Assembly (NCBI RefSeq): GCF_044761985.1
Contig: NZ_JBIWDK010000001.1
Span: 558,001 to 622,000, forward strand
Length of the DNA stretch: 64,000 bases
Reading direction: 5' to 3'
Source: Peribacillus sp044761985
Lineage (GTDB): Bacteria; Bacillota; Bacilli; Bacillales; DSM-1321
Shown piece by piece: positions 9,152 through 18,252 of the stretch. The first letter of the stretch is position 1. Every line of letters begins with the position of its first letter. The translations under genes were made by a program, and so were the position numbers. The notes under the pieces were generated by a model. That model was not told the DNA's origin, searched no databases, and was given only the letters and a program-made list of their open reading frames with translations.

Positions 9152-9186
9152 GTAATTTTTGGGAGCTCTAGAAGAGCCCCAATTAC
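9152..9186 (-). terminator. Possible terminator of the leftward SDR gene
   Basis: Read on the - strand just past the SDR stop, GTAATTGGGGCTC pairs with GAGCTCCCAAAAATTAC across a short loop with one bulge. The stem is AT-rich at its base and there is no clean T-run. Confidence 0.4.
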
Positions 9187-9206
9187 CCAAGTAATTGCTA
9201 GCATCA

Positions 9207-9950
9207 TTATCTCGCAGTATAGCCTCCATCAACGATTAGCGAAGTTCCTGTTACAAAATCATTTTCACATAAGAAAATAATGGCATGAGCAATTTCCTCC
9301 GGTTTTCCAAGTCTTCCAATCGGGTGTTTAGCGATAAGCTCCTTATAGGAAAGATTATTAGCTTCCCTATTTACGGTTCCGGACTCGAGGAAACCGGGAC
9401 TTATGGCATTGACCCTAATATTTTTATCAGCGTATTCGAGTGCAAGAGTCTTGGTTAAATTTAATACTGCTCCTTTACTAGCTGTGTAAGCAAACGTTTC
9501 AGGAAGGCCGACAGTACTTAGGATAGAAGCAGTATTTACTATGCAACCACCCCCAGTTTTTAGCATTTCACGAATGACATGTTTTGCCGCAAAAAATACA
9601 CCGTGTTGGTTCACTGATATAATTTTATTATATTGCTCAAAAGTGAGTGTATGCGTTGGATTTAACCCGCCAATACCAGCATTATTTATTAAAATATCAA
9701 CTTTCCCATATCTATTTACCGTTTCTGTTACTAGATTTTCAACGGAATTTTCTTCAGCAACATTAACTTTTATAAATAGAACCTCTGCTTCATTCTTCCT
9801 CAACTCTTGTTCGGTAAATACTCCTGAGGGCTCATTTAAATCAGAGATTACAACTGTGGCCCCTTTTTCAATCAATGCTTTTACAGTTGCAAGTCCAATT
9901 CCTGAAGCTCCCCCCGTTACGATAGCTACTTTTTTGTCCAGTTTCCCCAC
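9207..9950 (-). CDS. SDR-family NAD(P)-dependent oxidoreductase (FabG-like)
   Basis: 247-residue classical short-chain dehydrogenase. The cofactor motif TGGASGIG is near residue 12, followed by NNAGIGG (about 90) and the catalytic Ser...YTASK (about 155). The C-terminal VTGTSLIVDGGY is typical of FabG-like enzymes. The start is GTG at 9950, with AGGAG eight bases upstream on the - strand. It is the only leftward gene of the catabolic island and is divergent from another SDR. It probably oxidises or reduces a hydroxyl/keto group of the island substrate; the exact substrate is unknown. Confidence 0.85.
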   Translation of the reverse strand: MGKLDKKVAIVTGGASGIGLATVKALIEKGATVVISDLNEPSGVFTEQELRKNEAEVLFIKVNVAEENSVENLVTETVNRYGKVDILINNAGIGGLNPTHTLTFEQYNKIISVNQHGVFFAAKHVIREMLKTGGGCIVNTASILSTVGLPETFAYTASKGAVLNLTKTLALEYADKNIRVNAISPGFLESGTVNREANNLSYKELIAKHPIGRLGKPEEIAHAIIFLCENDFVTGTSLIVDGGYTAR

Positions 9951-10102
9951 ACTATCATCTCCTAATGTTTGTTATATTAAAAGTATCATAACGCCAAAAG
10001 AATTAACAGAAAATTAAAAAGATTCTAATTTTACTTGATTTATAGTTTTTAATATTCTAAGTTAGTCAGTAGAAAGAATCTTTTAAAGAGGGGGAAGTTG
10101 AT

Positions 10103-10870
10103 ATGGTTCATAATTATTCAACTACAGCCATTGTTACAGGTGCTGCTGGAGGAATTGGAAAGGCTTTAATCAAACGGCTGGCAAAACGAGAATTAAATTT
10201 AGTGCTTGTGGACTTGGCAGAAGAAATGCTTCAAGAAATTGTGTTTGAGACTGGATTAGAGAAAGCAAACGTTCTAGTTGTAAAAGCAGATGTATCTAGA
10301 GAACAAGATGTTAAAATGTTTGTTCAAAAAACAGTTGAGAAATTTGGAAGGATAGACTACTTTGCCAATAATGCTGGGATTGAAGGACCAAGAGGGGTAA
10401 TTGAAAACCTAGCAGTAGAGGATTTAGATTTAGTATATAAAGTAAATGTAAGAGGGGTATTTCTTGGACTACAATATGTCATTCCCGTAATGAAAAAACA
10501 GGAATCAGGTGCAATCCTCAATACTTCTTCACTTGCAGGTCTAATGGGGGTACCTGGAAGTTCAGCGTATAATATGTCTAAGCATGCAGTTATAGGGTTA
10601 ACGCGCTCCGTGGCTAAAGAATCAGCACCATATGGAATTCGAGTAAACGCTGTATGTCCTGGTACGATAAATACACAAATGATGAGGAGGATTGAGGAGA
10701 GCTCCGGTAATGTAAGGAAACAAAAAACGCTTAATGAGATGTCTACACCTTTAGGTCGGTATGGGGAACCGGAAGAAGTAGCAGCTGTAATGAATTTTCT
10801 TTTATCGGAGGAATCATCTTTCGTAACAGGATCATTATATACCGTTGATGGCGGGATGTTAGACCAGTAA
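10103..10870 (+). CDS. SDR-family oxidoreductase
   Basis: 255-residue classical SDR: TGAAGGIG for NAD(P) binding, NNAGIEGPRG, Ser-containing NTSSLAG, the catalytic YNMSK, and C-terminal FVTGSLYTVDGG. An Asp at the end of beta-2 (LVDLAEE) favours NAD(H). The start ATG has a GAGGGGG site. It is transcribed away from the SDR at 9207-9950, and the 152-base gap between them must hold both promoters. One of seven SDR modules in the island; which hydroxyl it acts on cannot be told. Confidence 0.85.
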   Translation: MVHNYSTTAIVTGAAGGIGKALIKRLAKRELNLVLVDLAEEMLQEIVFETGLEKANVLVVKADVSREQDVKMFVQKTVEKFGRIDYFANNAGIEGPRGVIENLAVEDLDLVYKVNVRGVFLGLQYVIPVMKKQESGAILNTSSLAGLMGVPGSSAYNMSKHAVIGLTRSVAKESAPYGIRVNAVCPGTINTQMMRRIEESSGNVRKQKTLNEMSTPLGRYGEPEEVAAVMNFLLSEESSFVTGSLYTVDGGMLDQ

Positions 10871-11011
10871 AAACAGTCGTATGAAATTAGAAGGGTAAAA
10901 GTATTTAGAACGTTATAATGTTTCATGTTTAAGAAATGTAGCCGAGTCAAGGAATACTTCAACAGGAAGCCTCAAGATATAATATTTATTTGTAAAAATA
11001 TTCTAAATATA

Positions 11012-11041
11012 TTGACTAATCAAAAGTCGGTCTATTACAAT
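11012..11041 (+). promoter_or_regulatory. Sigma-A promoter candidate for the flavoenzyme operon
   Basis: TTGACT (11012-11017), 18 bases, TACAAT (11036-11041), about 90 bases before the start of the NADH:flavin oxidoreductase gene. It would drive the run of genes from 11133 to 17312. Confidence 0.5.
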
Positions 11042-11132
11042 TGATGTTGAAAGGTGATTCATGTATTGGTAAATTATTTTTTTTAAGGCACTCGTTTTTT
11101 GAATTCCTAATTTTTTGAGAGGATGTTAAACG

Positions 11133-13067
11133 ATGACGAAGCACCAACATTTATTTTCTCCTTTTACTCTTGGACGTATTACCTTGAGGAATAGAATTGT
11201 TGGGACTGCTCATGGTACAGCAATGATTACAGACGGTGTTCCGATGGAAGAGGACATTAAGTATTGGGAGGAACGAGCACGAGGCGGTGCAGGACTCCTA
11301 ATTACGGGAGGAACCATTGTTCATCCAAGTTCTCGACTTCGGAGACGAATGCTAAATGAGGCATATTTGGAAGAAGCTGTTCCGATGTTTCGACGCAGGG
11401 CTGAGGCGATTCATGCCAACGGAGCTAAGGTGATTGGTCAATTGGTTCACTTAGGCAGAGAGATGATTGGAGGAGAATCCGATTATCCTTTAAGAGCACC
11501 ATCTGCCATTCAATCACCTCGTGCTCTTTACCGGCCGATTGAGCTAACACATATAGAAATTAACGAGATCATCGATGCCTTTGTACTATCGGCATTAAAT
11601 TTAAAAAAGGCTGGGTATGACGGGGTTGAAATTCATGCTGCGCATGGCTATTTGGTCGCTCAATTTCTTTCATCTGGAACCAATAAACGTAATGACGAAT
11701 ATGGCGGCTCCCTAAAAGGAAGAATGCGGTTCTTACTTCAATTACTGGAAGCCATTCGCAAGGAAACGGGAAGTGATTTTGTTATAGGTGTTCGGTTGAG
11801 TGCGGAGGAAGAGGTAAGCGGCGGCATGCAGTTAGCTGACACACTTCAAATTGTCAAAGTGCTGTCTGGAATTAGTCCTGTCGATTATTTGAACATTACG
11901 AAGGGGATTAGAGGAGGATATGTAAAGGATTTGACCATTCCTCAAGGAGTCACGGTAGACGCAGCAAGGGAAATTCGCTCAGCTACTAATATACCCATTC
12001 TTGTTAGTCAACGTATTAAAGACCCAAATATGGCAGAGAAGATTTTGGCAGAAGGAGCAGCAGATTTAGTCGGGATTACCCGAGCCCTCATTGCCGATCC
12101 AGAGTGGCCACTCAAAGCAGAAACAGGTCGCAGTTATGAAATTATTCCTTGTATCGGCTGTAACCAGGATTGCCGATCATTTGATCCGTTTTTATATTGT
12201 GCTGTTAATCCGACTACAGGCCGCGAAAATGAGTTAGATAGAATAATACCTAAGAGCAATAACATAAAAAAGGTTGCCGTTGTCGGAGGAGGGCCAGCGG
12301 GTTTAGAAGCAGCAAGGGTAGCAGCTTTACGAGGGCATTCAGTCGAACTATTTGAAAAAGAAGCGACCTTAGGCGGACAGGTGAGAATAGCAGCAAGGGA
12401 ACCAAACCGCCGGGAGCTGATCGACGTCATTCATTACTTAGAATCAGAGGTTCGAAGACTTGAGGTTACTGTAAATTTAAATCAAGCCGTAGATGTTAAT
12501 GACTTAAACAGTTTTGATACGGTTATCCTCGCAACTGGAGCGGTGCCAGAACAACCTAAGGTTCATGATTCTATTAAAGGTAAGGTATTGACGGTTTATG
12601 ATGTGCTAAAGTCTGACGATTTGTCAAAAGGCGTAGGTGAAACTGCGGTTGTCGTAGATGATGGGACAGGATTTTGGCCATCATTAAGTACGGCAGGATG
12701 TCTTGCTGCGAAGGGTTATAAGGTGATATATGTGACACCGTCACGAACAATTGGAGCAAGCATTCCGCATGAAAGCATTCAACTGCTTCTTAATCGACTG
12801 AGTACAGCTGGGGTACAATTTATGATTTTACACCAAATCGCAGAAGCTAATGGAAATAATATTAAAGTTCGTAATGTTTTAAGTGGGGAAGAAACACTCA
12901 TAGAATCAAACTTACTTGTCATAGATGCGGGAAGACGTCAAGAAAACACTCTTGCCAAGCAACTTAGGGATGTAGCTATTCCGGCTCACTTAGTTGGCGA
13001 TGCCATCTCACCTCGGCGGATAAGTCATGCAATATTAGAGGGTCATCGAATTGCCCGTAAGATTTAA
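11133..13067 (+). CDS. NADH:flavin oxidoreductase, 2,4-dienoyl-CoA reductase / BaiCD type
   Basis: 644-residue modular flavoenzyme. An N-terminal old-yellow-enzyme TIM barrel (about 1-330; FTLGRITLRNRIVG, HAAHGYLVAQFL, then NDEYGGSL) binds FMN. A Cys cluster CIGCNQDC plus a Cys about nine residues later (near 340-356) should hold a 4Fe-4S centre. A C-terminal FAD/NAD(P) domain begins at VAVVGGGPAGLEAA. This layout is shared by FadH-type 2,4-dienoyl-CoA reductase, trimethylamine dehydrogenase and the bile-acid enzymes BaiCD/BaiH. It probably reduces a conjugated C=C of an enone or dienoyl-CoA. It heads an acyl-CoA dehydrogenase, kinase and SDR operon. The substrate is not decidable from sequence. 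Confidence 0.88.
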   Translation: MTKHQHLFSPFTLGRITLRNRIVGTAHGTAMITDGVPMEEDIKYWEERARGGAGLLITGGTIVHPSSRLRRRMLNEAYLEEAVPMFRRRAEAIHANGAKVIGQLVHLGREMIGGESDYPLRAPSAIQSPRALYRPIELTHIEINEIIDAFVLSALNLKKAGYDGVEIHAAHGYLVAQFLSSGTNKRNDEYGGSLKGRMRFLLQLLEAIRKETGSDFVIGVRLSAEEEVSGGMQLADTLQIVKVLSGISPVDYLNITKGIRGGYVKDLTIPQGVTVDAAREIRSATNIPILVSQRIKDPNMAEKILAEGAADLVGITRALIADPEWPLKAETGRSYEIIPCIGCNQDCRSFDPFLYCAVNPTTGRENELDRIIPKSNNIKKVAVVGGGPAGLEAARVAALRGHSVELFEKEATLGGQVRIAAREPNRRELIDVIHYLESEVRRLEVTVNLNQAVDVNDLNSFDTVILATGAVPEQPKVHDSIKGKVLTVYDVLKSDDLSKGVGETAVVVDDGTGFWPSLSTAGCLAAKGYKVIYVTPSRTIGASIPHESIQLLLNRLSTAGVQFMILHQIAEANGNNIKVRNVLSGEETLIESNLLVIDAGRRQENTLAKQLRDVAIPAHLVGDAISPRRISHAILEGHRIARKI

Positions 13068-13157
13068 TTGATAAAAAGTTAATAAATGTATCAATTTAAC
13101 AGGAAAGAAAGGCAGTTTAGGAGGTAAATATCTTAATAATAAGGGAGATGTATTAGG

Positions 13158-14396
13158 ATGAATTTCGAGTTCTCGGATAAAGTAAAGGATCTGCAACATC
13201 AGGTAACGGAGTTTATGGAACAATATGTTTATCCAAATGAGACCGTATATGAGCAACAGTTAAATGAAGGCACATCGAGGTGGGAAATCCCTCCAATCAT
13301 TGAGGAAATGAAAATTAAAGCAAAGGAAAAGGGCCTATGGAATCTATTTCTTCCAGAAAGTGAGTACGGAGCAGGACTAACTAATTCGGAGTTTGCTCCT
13401 TTATGTGAAATAATGGGCCGCTCTCCCTTCATTGGTCCGGAAGCTTTTAATTGTAGTGCACCTGACACAGGGAATATGGAAGTGTTGGTACGATACGGTA
13501 CGGAGCAACAGAAAAAGGATTGGCTGATTCCTTTATTGGAGGGGAAAATCAGATCTGCCTTTGCGATGACAGAACCTGCAGTGGCCTCTTCTGATGCGAG
13601 AAACGTTGAATCAAGTATTGAAAGAGATGGAGACCATTACGTTATTAATGGGCGCAAATGGTGGACATCGGGCGCCCCGGATCCACGCTGTAAAATTCTT
13701 ATTTTTATGGGGAAATCCAACCCCAATGCCCCAACCTATGAGCAACAATCCATGATTTTGGTCCCGATTGATACTCCAGGAGTAAAAGTTCTTCGAAGCC
13801 TCAACGTGTATGGATACGACGATGCACCTCATGGGCATGGAGAAGTATTATTTGAAAATGTAAGGGTACCTGCTTCAAATATGATATTGGGAGAAGGAAA
13901 AGGTTTTGCGATTGCTCAGGGAAGACTTGGGCCTGGTCGAATTCACCATTGTATGCGCCTAATTGGTTTGGCAGAAAGAGCATTGGAATCAATGATTGAG
14001 AGAGCACAAACTCGGGTCGCTTTTGGAAGCGCTATCTCCGATAAAGGGGTTATCCGGCAATGGATAGCGGATTCAAGGATTGAACTTGACCAAGCACGTC
14101 TACTAACTCTAAAAACAGCATATATGATGGATAAATTAGGGAATAAAGAAGCGAAGAAAGAAATAGCGATGATAAAGATCATTGCACCAGAAGTGACAAC
14201 GAAAATAATCGACCGAGCCATTCAGGTTCACGGAGGAGGCGGAGTTAGCCAAGACTTTTCTCTTGCTAGAAACTGGGCATATGCACGTATTGTTCGACTG
14301 GCGGATGGACCCAATGAGGTACACAGGGAAGCTGTGGCAAAACAAGAATTAAAACAGTTTAATCAAAAAGAGACTAAGTATACTTTAAATCATTAG
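13158..14396 (+). CDS. ACAD10/ACAD11-like acyl-CoA dehydrogenase (module 1)
   Basis: 412 residues with the full acyl-CoA dehydrogenase fold: AFAMTEPAVASSDA for FAD/substrate, RKWWTSGA, then GPGRIHHCMRLIG and IQVHGGGGVSQD. It is closest in motif to the dehydrogenase half of animal ACAD10/ACAD11: the place of the usual catalytic Glu (YEGT in MCAD) reads LADGPNEVH, with Asp at about residue 383. The next gene is an APH-like kinase 63 bases on, matching the kinase-dehydrogenase fusion of ACAD10/11. Known relatives turn 4-phosphooxy-acyl-CoA into an enoyl-CoA. The homology is strong; the reaction here is inferred. Confidence 0.85.
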   Translation: MNFEFSDKVKDLQHQVTEFMEQYVYPNETVYEQQLNEGTSRWEIPPIIEEMKIKAKEKGLWNLFLPESEYGAGLTNSEFAPLCEIMGRSPFIGPEAFNCSAPDTGNMEVLVRYGTEQQKKDWLIPLLEGKIRSAFAMTEPAVASSDARNVESSIERDGDHYVINGRKWWTSGAPDPRCKILIFMGKSNPNAPTYEQQSMILVPIDTPGVKVLRSLNVYGYDDAPHGHGEVLFENVRVPASNMILGEGKGFAIAQGRLGPGRIHHCMRLIGLAERALESMIERAQTRVAFGSAISDKGVIRQWIADSRIELDQARLLTLKTAYMMDKLGNKEAKKEIAMIKIIAPEVTTKIIDRAIQVHGGGGVSQDFSLARNWAYARIVRLADGPNEVHREAVAKQELKQFNQKETKYTLNH

Positions 14397-14486
14397 AATG
14401 ATTAATAAAGTCGTAAGGTGCACCTATCATAAACGTTTTCAAGTAATGGAAATAAACTAGTGAATTGGCGGAAAGGCGGTAATAAG

Positions 14487-15560
14487 ATGAAATCCCATGA
14501 AAGCGATGTGATATCAGTCGTTCGTGAAGGGGAAGATTTTAATCGGGAAGCTTTTCACTCCTATATGCTTAAACATTTAAATTGGTGGCCAAATGAACCG
14601 CTTGAAGTGACTCAATTTTCAGCCGGGTATTCCAATTTAACTTATTTAATTCGATGTGGGGAGGCAGAAGTTGTTATGCGGCGTCCCCCTTTAGGACCTC
14701 TTCCTCCTAAAGCACACGACATGAAACGGGAGTTCTCTTTATTAGAGAAATTATATCCAGCTTTCCCTTATGTACCAAAAACCTACCTTTTATGTGAAGA
14801 AGAGTCGATAATAGGAGTCCCATTTTATATTATGGAACGGAAAGAGGGTTATGTATTCGATGCGAAATTCCCGACAGATTTTACAGCTACAGACGAAAAA
14901 TCCAAACAAATTTCCTATGCGGCGGTTGATACGCTGGCACAGCTTCACCAAATCGATTACAAGGCTATAGGATTAGAAAACTTTGGACGCCCTGAAGGCT
15001 TTGTTGAGAGACAAGTTAACAATTGGTTAACTCGGTTTGAGCGAAGTAAAACGCATGATATACCCTATTTTGATAAAATAGGAAAATGGTTCACTGAGAA
15101 CATTCCTCATTCACTAGGAGCAACAGTTATTCACAATGATTATAAACTAAATAATATGATGTTCTCCAAACAAAATGTCGGGGAAGTAGTTGGAGTTTTT
15201 GATTGGGAATTGGCTGCGATTGCTGATCCTTTATTCGACTTAGCTGCTGCCTTGGGTTATTGGACCCAAACGAATGATTGGGAATCTGTTAAACAGAGTT
15301 TACCATCCTTGACGACCTCACCTGGATTTATCACTCGCGATGAATATATACACCGATACTCTTTAAAGACCGGGCAAGATATCCCTCCACTGCATTTCTA
15401 TATGGCGTTTACTTATTTTAAAATTGCGGTTGTGATGCAGCAAATTTATTATAGATGGTCTCTTGGCCAGACAAAGGACAAACGGTTTGCAACATTGGAT
15501 CAGTCTATATATAGTTTGATGCAATATGCCAATGAAATTATCGAGACAAAGAAATTTTAA
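14487..15560 (+). CDS. APH-family kinase, ACAD10/11 kinase-domain type (module 1)
   Basis: 357-residue aminoglycoside-phosphotransferase-fold kinase. Motifs: FSAGYSNLTYLI, VMRRPPLGPLPPKAHDM (the RRPP..KAHD signature of the ACAD11/LvaA clade), catalytic HNDYKLNNMMF (Brenner-type HxD..N), and metal-binding VFDWELAAIADPLFDL. It is not expected to give antibiotic resistance; relatives phosphorylate 4-hydroxyacyl-CoA. The GTG at 14460 is possible, but ATG 14487 has AAGGCGG six bases upstream. It works most plausibly with the dehydrogenase just upstream. A paralogue is at 37827-38867. Confidence 0.82.
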   Translation: MKSHESDVISVVREGEDFNREAFHSYMLKHLNWWPNEPLEVTQFSAGYSNLTYLIRCGEAEVVMRRPPLGPLPPKAHDMKREFSLLEKLYPAFPYVPKTYLLCEEESIIGVPFYIMERKEGYVFDAKFPTDFTATDEKSKQISYAAVDTLAQLHQIDYKAIGLENFGRPEGFVERQVNNWLTRFERSKTHDIPYFDKIGKWFTENIPHSLGATVIHNDYKLNNMMFSKQNVGEVVGVFDWELAAIADPLFDLAAALGYWTQTNDWESVKQSLPSLTTSPGFITRDEYIHRYSLKTGQDIPPLHFYMAFTYFKIAVVMQQIYYRWSLGQTKDKRFATLDQSIYSLMQYANEIIETKKF

Positions 15561-15664
15561 TAAGTACATTGCTGGATAGATAGTCACATCCATCTCAGTG
15601 GTGGCAATCCCATAAGAGTTTTATCAAAAAGGGAAAACTGCTATTTTTTAAGGAGGTAAAGAGA

Positions 15665-16426
15665 TTGGACTCTCTCTTTGATTTGAATGAAAAAGTGGCC
15701 CTTATTACAGGAGGGAGTAGGGGGATTGGAAAGCAAATAGTGAAAGCGTTTTCAAACCAAGGGGCAATCGTTGTCATTGTGAGCCGAAACATTCAACATT
15801 GTAACGAAGTGGCAGAAGATGTGATCCGGGAGGGAGGGCAAGCACTGGCCATTGGCTGCGATATAGCGAATTTAGACGAAATTCAAAATATGTTCCAAAT
15901 GGTAGCGGATACATTTGGAAGGCTAGATATATTAGTAAATAACGCAGGTATCAGTATTACCAAACCTTCCATTGAAGTTACAAGCGAAGATTGGGATGCG
16001 ATGTTTAATATTAATATTAAGGGCTTGTTCTTTGCCTGTCAGGAAGCAGCAAAAATCATGATAGAACAAGGGAGCGGGAAAATCATTAATATATCTTCCA
16101 TTGGGGGAATCAAAACTTTTAAACGGATTGCTCCGTATGGGGCCAGCAAGGCGGCGGTCATTCAGTTGACAAAGTCGCTTGCTTCAGAATGGGCTCGTCA
16201 TGGAATATTAGTAAACGGAATTGCACCAGGGCTCATCAGTACGGATATCAATACAGGAGAAATAGCAGATGAAAGACTCTTAAAGAAGATGCTGAATTTG
16301 ATTCCACTTAGAAGGCTAGGTCAGCCCTCAGATATTGCCATGATGTCAGTATTCCTAGCATCCAATGCTTCCAACTTCATGACAGGTCAAACGATAAGTA
16401 TTGATGGAGGGGTAACCTCTGAGTAG
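15665..16426 (+). CDS. SDR-family oxidoreductase
   Basis: 253-residue classical SDR with TGGSRGIG, NNAGIS, ISSIGG and YGASK motifs and a C-terminal FMTGQTISIDGG. The start is TTG at 15665, set by a perfect AGGAGGT seven bases before it. It follows the kinase by about 100 bases and is probably cotranscribed. In the Pseudomonas lva operon an SDR also accompanies the kinase/dehydrogenase pair and oxidises the 3-hydroxyacyl product. The same role is possible here but unproven. Confidence 0.83.
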   Translation: MDSLFDLNEKVALITGGSRGIGKQIVKAFSNQGAIVVIVSRNIQHCNEVAEDVIREGGQALAIGCDIANLDEIQNMFQMVADTFGRLDILVNNAGISITKPSIEVTSEDWDAMFNINIKGLFFACQEAAKIMIEQGSGKIINISSIGGIKTFKRIAPYGASKAAVIQLTKSLASEWARHGILVNGIAPGLISTDINTGEIADERLLKKMLNLIPLRRLGQPSDIAMMSVFLASNASNFMTGQTISIDGGVTSE

Positions 16427-16511
16427 TGACTAGTTCACTCTTTTATGAATAAGAAGGTCTTTTGACCAACAGAATATTCTTCTGTTTAAGAAATTAGAAA
16501 GGAAGGCTAAG

Positions 16512-17312
16512 ATGTATAAACGTTTTGAAAAAAAGGTAGTGTTAATTACGGGTGCAGGGTCTGGCTTAGGCCGTGCAACAGCCATTCATTTAGCATCTGA
16601 AGGGGCTATGCTTTCCCTTGTTGACAAAAACATCGAGGCACTTGAGGAAACAAGAAGCCTCATTACCGAAAAGACGCAGCAATCCCCGGTACTCCTTTTA
16701 ACAGCAGATGTTTCCGATGAAGAGTTAGTGAAGAAATACGTTGATCATACTATTCGTCGTTTTGAGAGAATTGATGGTTTCTTTAATAATGCAGGGATTG
16801 TCGACACAAGTGCGCCATTCGAGGAGTATGATAGCGATCTGTTTTCCAAGCTAATTGATATTAACTTATCTGGCGTGTTCTATGGTCTAAAGCATGTTCT
16901 TGCTGTGATGAAAAAGCAGAAAGAAGGATTTGTGGTGAATACTGCGTCGGTTGCAGGCCTTCGGGGACTTTACCATAAGCCAGGGTACGTAGCATCAAAA
17001 CATGGAGTGGTAGGTCTAACAAAAGCAGCTGCAATCGAATATGCTGAATTCGGCATTAGTGTCAATGGAATAGCACCAGGTCCAATTGCAACGAATATGT
17101 TGATCAATAATTTTAAAAATATTAATCCGGAAAATTGGGAAGTTGCAGCTGCTCAACATGCAGATGGAATTCCAGCTAAACGGTTAGGGAGGCCGAAAGA
17201 AGTGGCACTCCTTGTTGCATTCCTCCTTTCTGGAGAAGCAGCGTTCATTAATGGTGTTACGATTCCAATTGATGGTGGCCAAGGTGCAAGTCAATATTCC
17301 CGTAAAAATTAA
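16512..17312 (+). CDS. SDR-family oxidoreductase
   Basis: 266-residue classical SDR: TGAGSGLG cofactor motif, Asp-ending beta-2 (SLVDKN, suggests NAD), NNAGIVDTS, NTASVAG and catalytic YVASK. The C-terminal segment is slightly longer than in its neighbours and ends in an Arg/Lys tail. The ribosome site is AAAGGAAGG. Last gene before the tetR promoter region. Similar enzymes oxidise ring or side-chain hydroxyls of alicyclic compounds and steroids; the substrate is unknown. Confidence 0.83.
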   Translation: MYKRFEKKVVLITGAGSGLGRATAIHLASEGAMLSLVDKNIEALEETRSLITEKTQQSPVLLLTADVSDEELVKKYVDHTIRRFERIDGFFNNAGIVDTSAPFEEYDSDLFSKLIDINLSGVFYGLKHVLAVMKKQKEGFVVNTASVAGLRGLYHKPGYVASKHGVVGLTKAAAIEYAEFGISVNGIAPGPIATNMLINNFKNINPENWEVAAAQHADGIPAKRLGRPKEVALLVAFLLSGEAAFINGVTIPIDGGQGASQYSRKN

Positions 17313-17411
17313 TCGGTGTGGATGGGGGAATCTGAGAATTATCGGATGTATATAATTTTAATTTTCAAAATATTGACAAAAATGTGAAATTATTATAAAG
17401 TTAATTTAAAT

Positions 17412-17481
17412 ACTGAATCAGTTTTCACTAAAATAAAACATACAAGGAAATATAATACTGATAAATTCCTCTAACAGTATT
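17412..17481 (+). promoter_or_regulatory. Inverted repeats upstream of tetR: candidate operators
   Basis: Two palindromic elements share an ACTG/CAGT half-site. ACTGAATCAGT (17412-17422) is a perfect 11-base palindrome extended imperfectly to 19 bases. AATACTG (17454-17460) and CAGTATT (17475-17481) are a perfect pair 14 bases apart. They lie between a TTGACA (17373-17378) and a TTGACC (17485-17490), the latter 18 bases from GATAAT at 17509-17514. Autoregulation by the TetR protein is the obvious guess. Confidence 0.4.
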
Positions 17482-17555
17482 AGCTTGACCAAAACAATCG
17501 GTTATAATGATAATTGAAACATGATTCACTTTATATGTACTAAGGAGGAATTGCA

Positions 17556-18155
17556 ATGCCCCAAGAGAATCAGAACCTTATTCCAAAAACTAACAGAGGA
17601 ATTCAAACTAGAAATAAGCTTTTACGATCGGCAGAATATGTTTTTGGGAAAAATGGATATCACGAGAGCAGTGTAACAGAGATTACCCAAAGGGCAGGAG
17701 TTTCATTAGGTAATTTTTATACTTATTTTGAATCTAAGTACCAAATATTTGAATCACTACTTTGGGAAATGCAAAGTGAGTTAACAAAAGTCCTACGAAA
17801 AAAAACAGCAGGGATAGACAATAGGATTGAGATGGAAAGAGAAGGTTTTAAGGCAATGTTAGATTTTTTAAAAGAAAGACCCTACTGGTATAGCTTATTT
17901 CCACAAGCTGAATTTGTCGATAAAGAGCTTCATCGGAAAATAATGGAGGTTTTCGCTGAACCTTATATCAAGCGGATTGAGGAATCAATGGAAATAGGGG
18001 ATATTCGAAAACTAAACCCAGAAATAATTGTCTATTCTTTTATGGGCATTATGAATTATATTGGTATGAAATGGGTTTTGTGGGATGGAAAAGAAGTTGA
18101 CGACAAATTATTAGATGAGCTTATGGAATTTGTGAAATTTGGAATTTCTAAGTAA
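17556..18155 (+). CDS. TetR/AcrR-family transcriptional regulator
   Basis: 199 residues. The N-terminal helix-turn-helix is clear (about 15-60: RNKLLRSAEYVFGKNGYHES, then VTEITQRAGVSLGNFYTYFESK). The helical C-terminal ligand domain is family-specific and not diagnostic. ATG start with TAAGGAGG. It sits between the redox operon and the importer genes and is the only regulator in the island, so it probably represses one or both flanks and responds to a substrate-derived acyl-CoA or acid, as FadR-like TetR proteins do. The ligand is inference only. Confidence 0.85.
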   Translation: MPQENQNLIPKTNRGIQTRNKLLRSAEYVFGKNGYHESSVTEITQRAGVSLGNFYTYFESKYQIFESLLWEMQSELTKVLRKKTAGIDNRIEMEREGFKAMLDFLKERPYWYSLFPQAEFVDKELHRKIMEVFAEPYIKRIEESMEIGDIRKLNPEIIVYSFMGIMNYIGMKWVLWDGKEVDDKLLDELMEFVKFGISK

Positions 18156-18185
18156 ATAAAGATAAGGTACTTTTTTAATAGACTA

Positions 18186-18225
18186 TCATAAATCCTCTTA
18201 TATTATTTGTATAGCGGATTTATGA
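18186..18225. repeat. 10-bp inverted repeat after tetR
   Basis: TCATAAATCC (18186-18195) and GGATTTATGA (18216-18225) are perfect complements with a 20-base loop. There is no T-run, so it is either a weak terminator or an operator just upstream of the cre site. Confidence 0.45.
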
Positions 18226-18237
18226 GCTAAATAGTTA

Positions 18238-18252
18238 ATGTAAGCGCTTCCT
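18238..18252 (+). promoter_or_regulatory. CcpA cre site before the importer operon
   Basis: ATGTAAGCGCTTCCT fits WTGNAANCGNWNNCW at every defined position. It is 79 bases before the first receptor gene, in the region where its promoter must lie, so CcpA would repress uptake when preferred sugars are present. Confidence 0.65.

Larger units (their letters stand above)
8532..9206. other. Gene-free region after floT with a degenerate copy of the nfeD upstream region
   Basis: No gene is supported. The 8728-8762 hairpin repeats the one at 6081-6116. Further on, ATTGTGAAAC (8945-8954) matches the -35 part of the nfeD sigma-W promoter but lacks the CGTA -10. AAGGGATGAAA at 9015-9025, followed by an ATG, matches the bases just before nfeD (6426-6436). 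The 28-codon frame from ATG 9028 is probably not a gene. Confidence 0.5.

Noticed and set aside
8933..9232. A 99-codon open frame on the - strand after floT
   Set aside because: It overlaps the end of the SDR gene, has no ribosome site, and its composition (runs of Asn, Tyr, Ser, Ile) fits AT-rich noise.
14428..14442. Cre-like sequence between the module-1 dehydrogenase and kinase genes
   Set aside because: On the - strand TTGAAAACGTTTATG keeps the core, but both final positions mismatch and it is inside an operon.
14487..15560. Antibiotic resistance by the APH-fold kinase
   Set aside because: The RRPP..KAHD and DWEL motifs and the dehydrogenase neighbour place it with the ACAD11/LvaA kinases, not with aminoglycoside-modifying enzymes.
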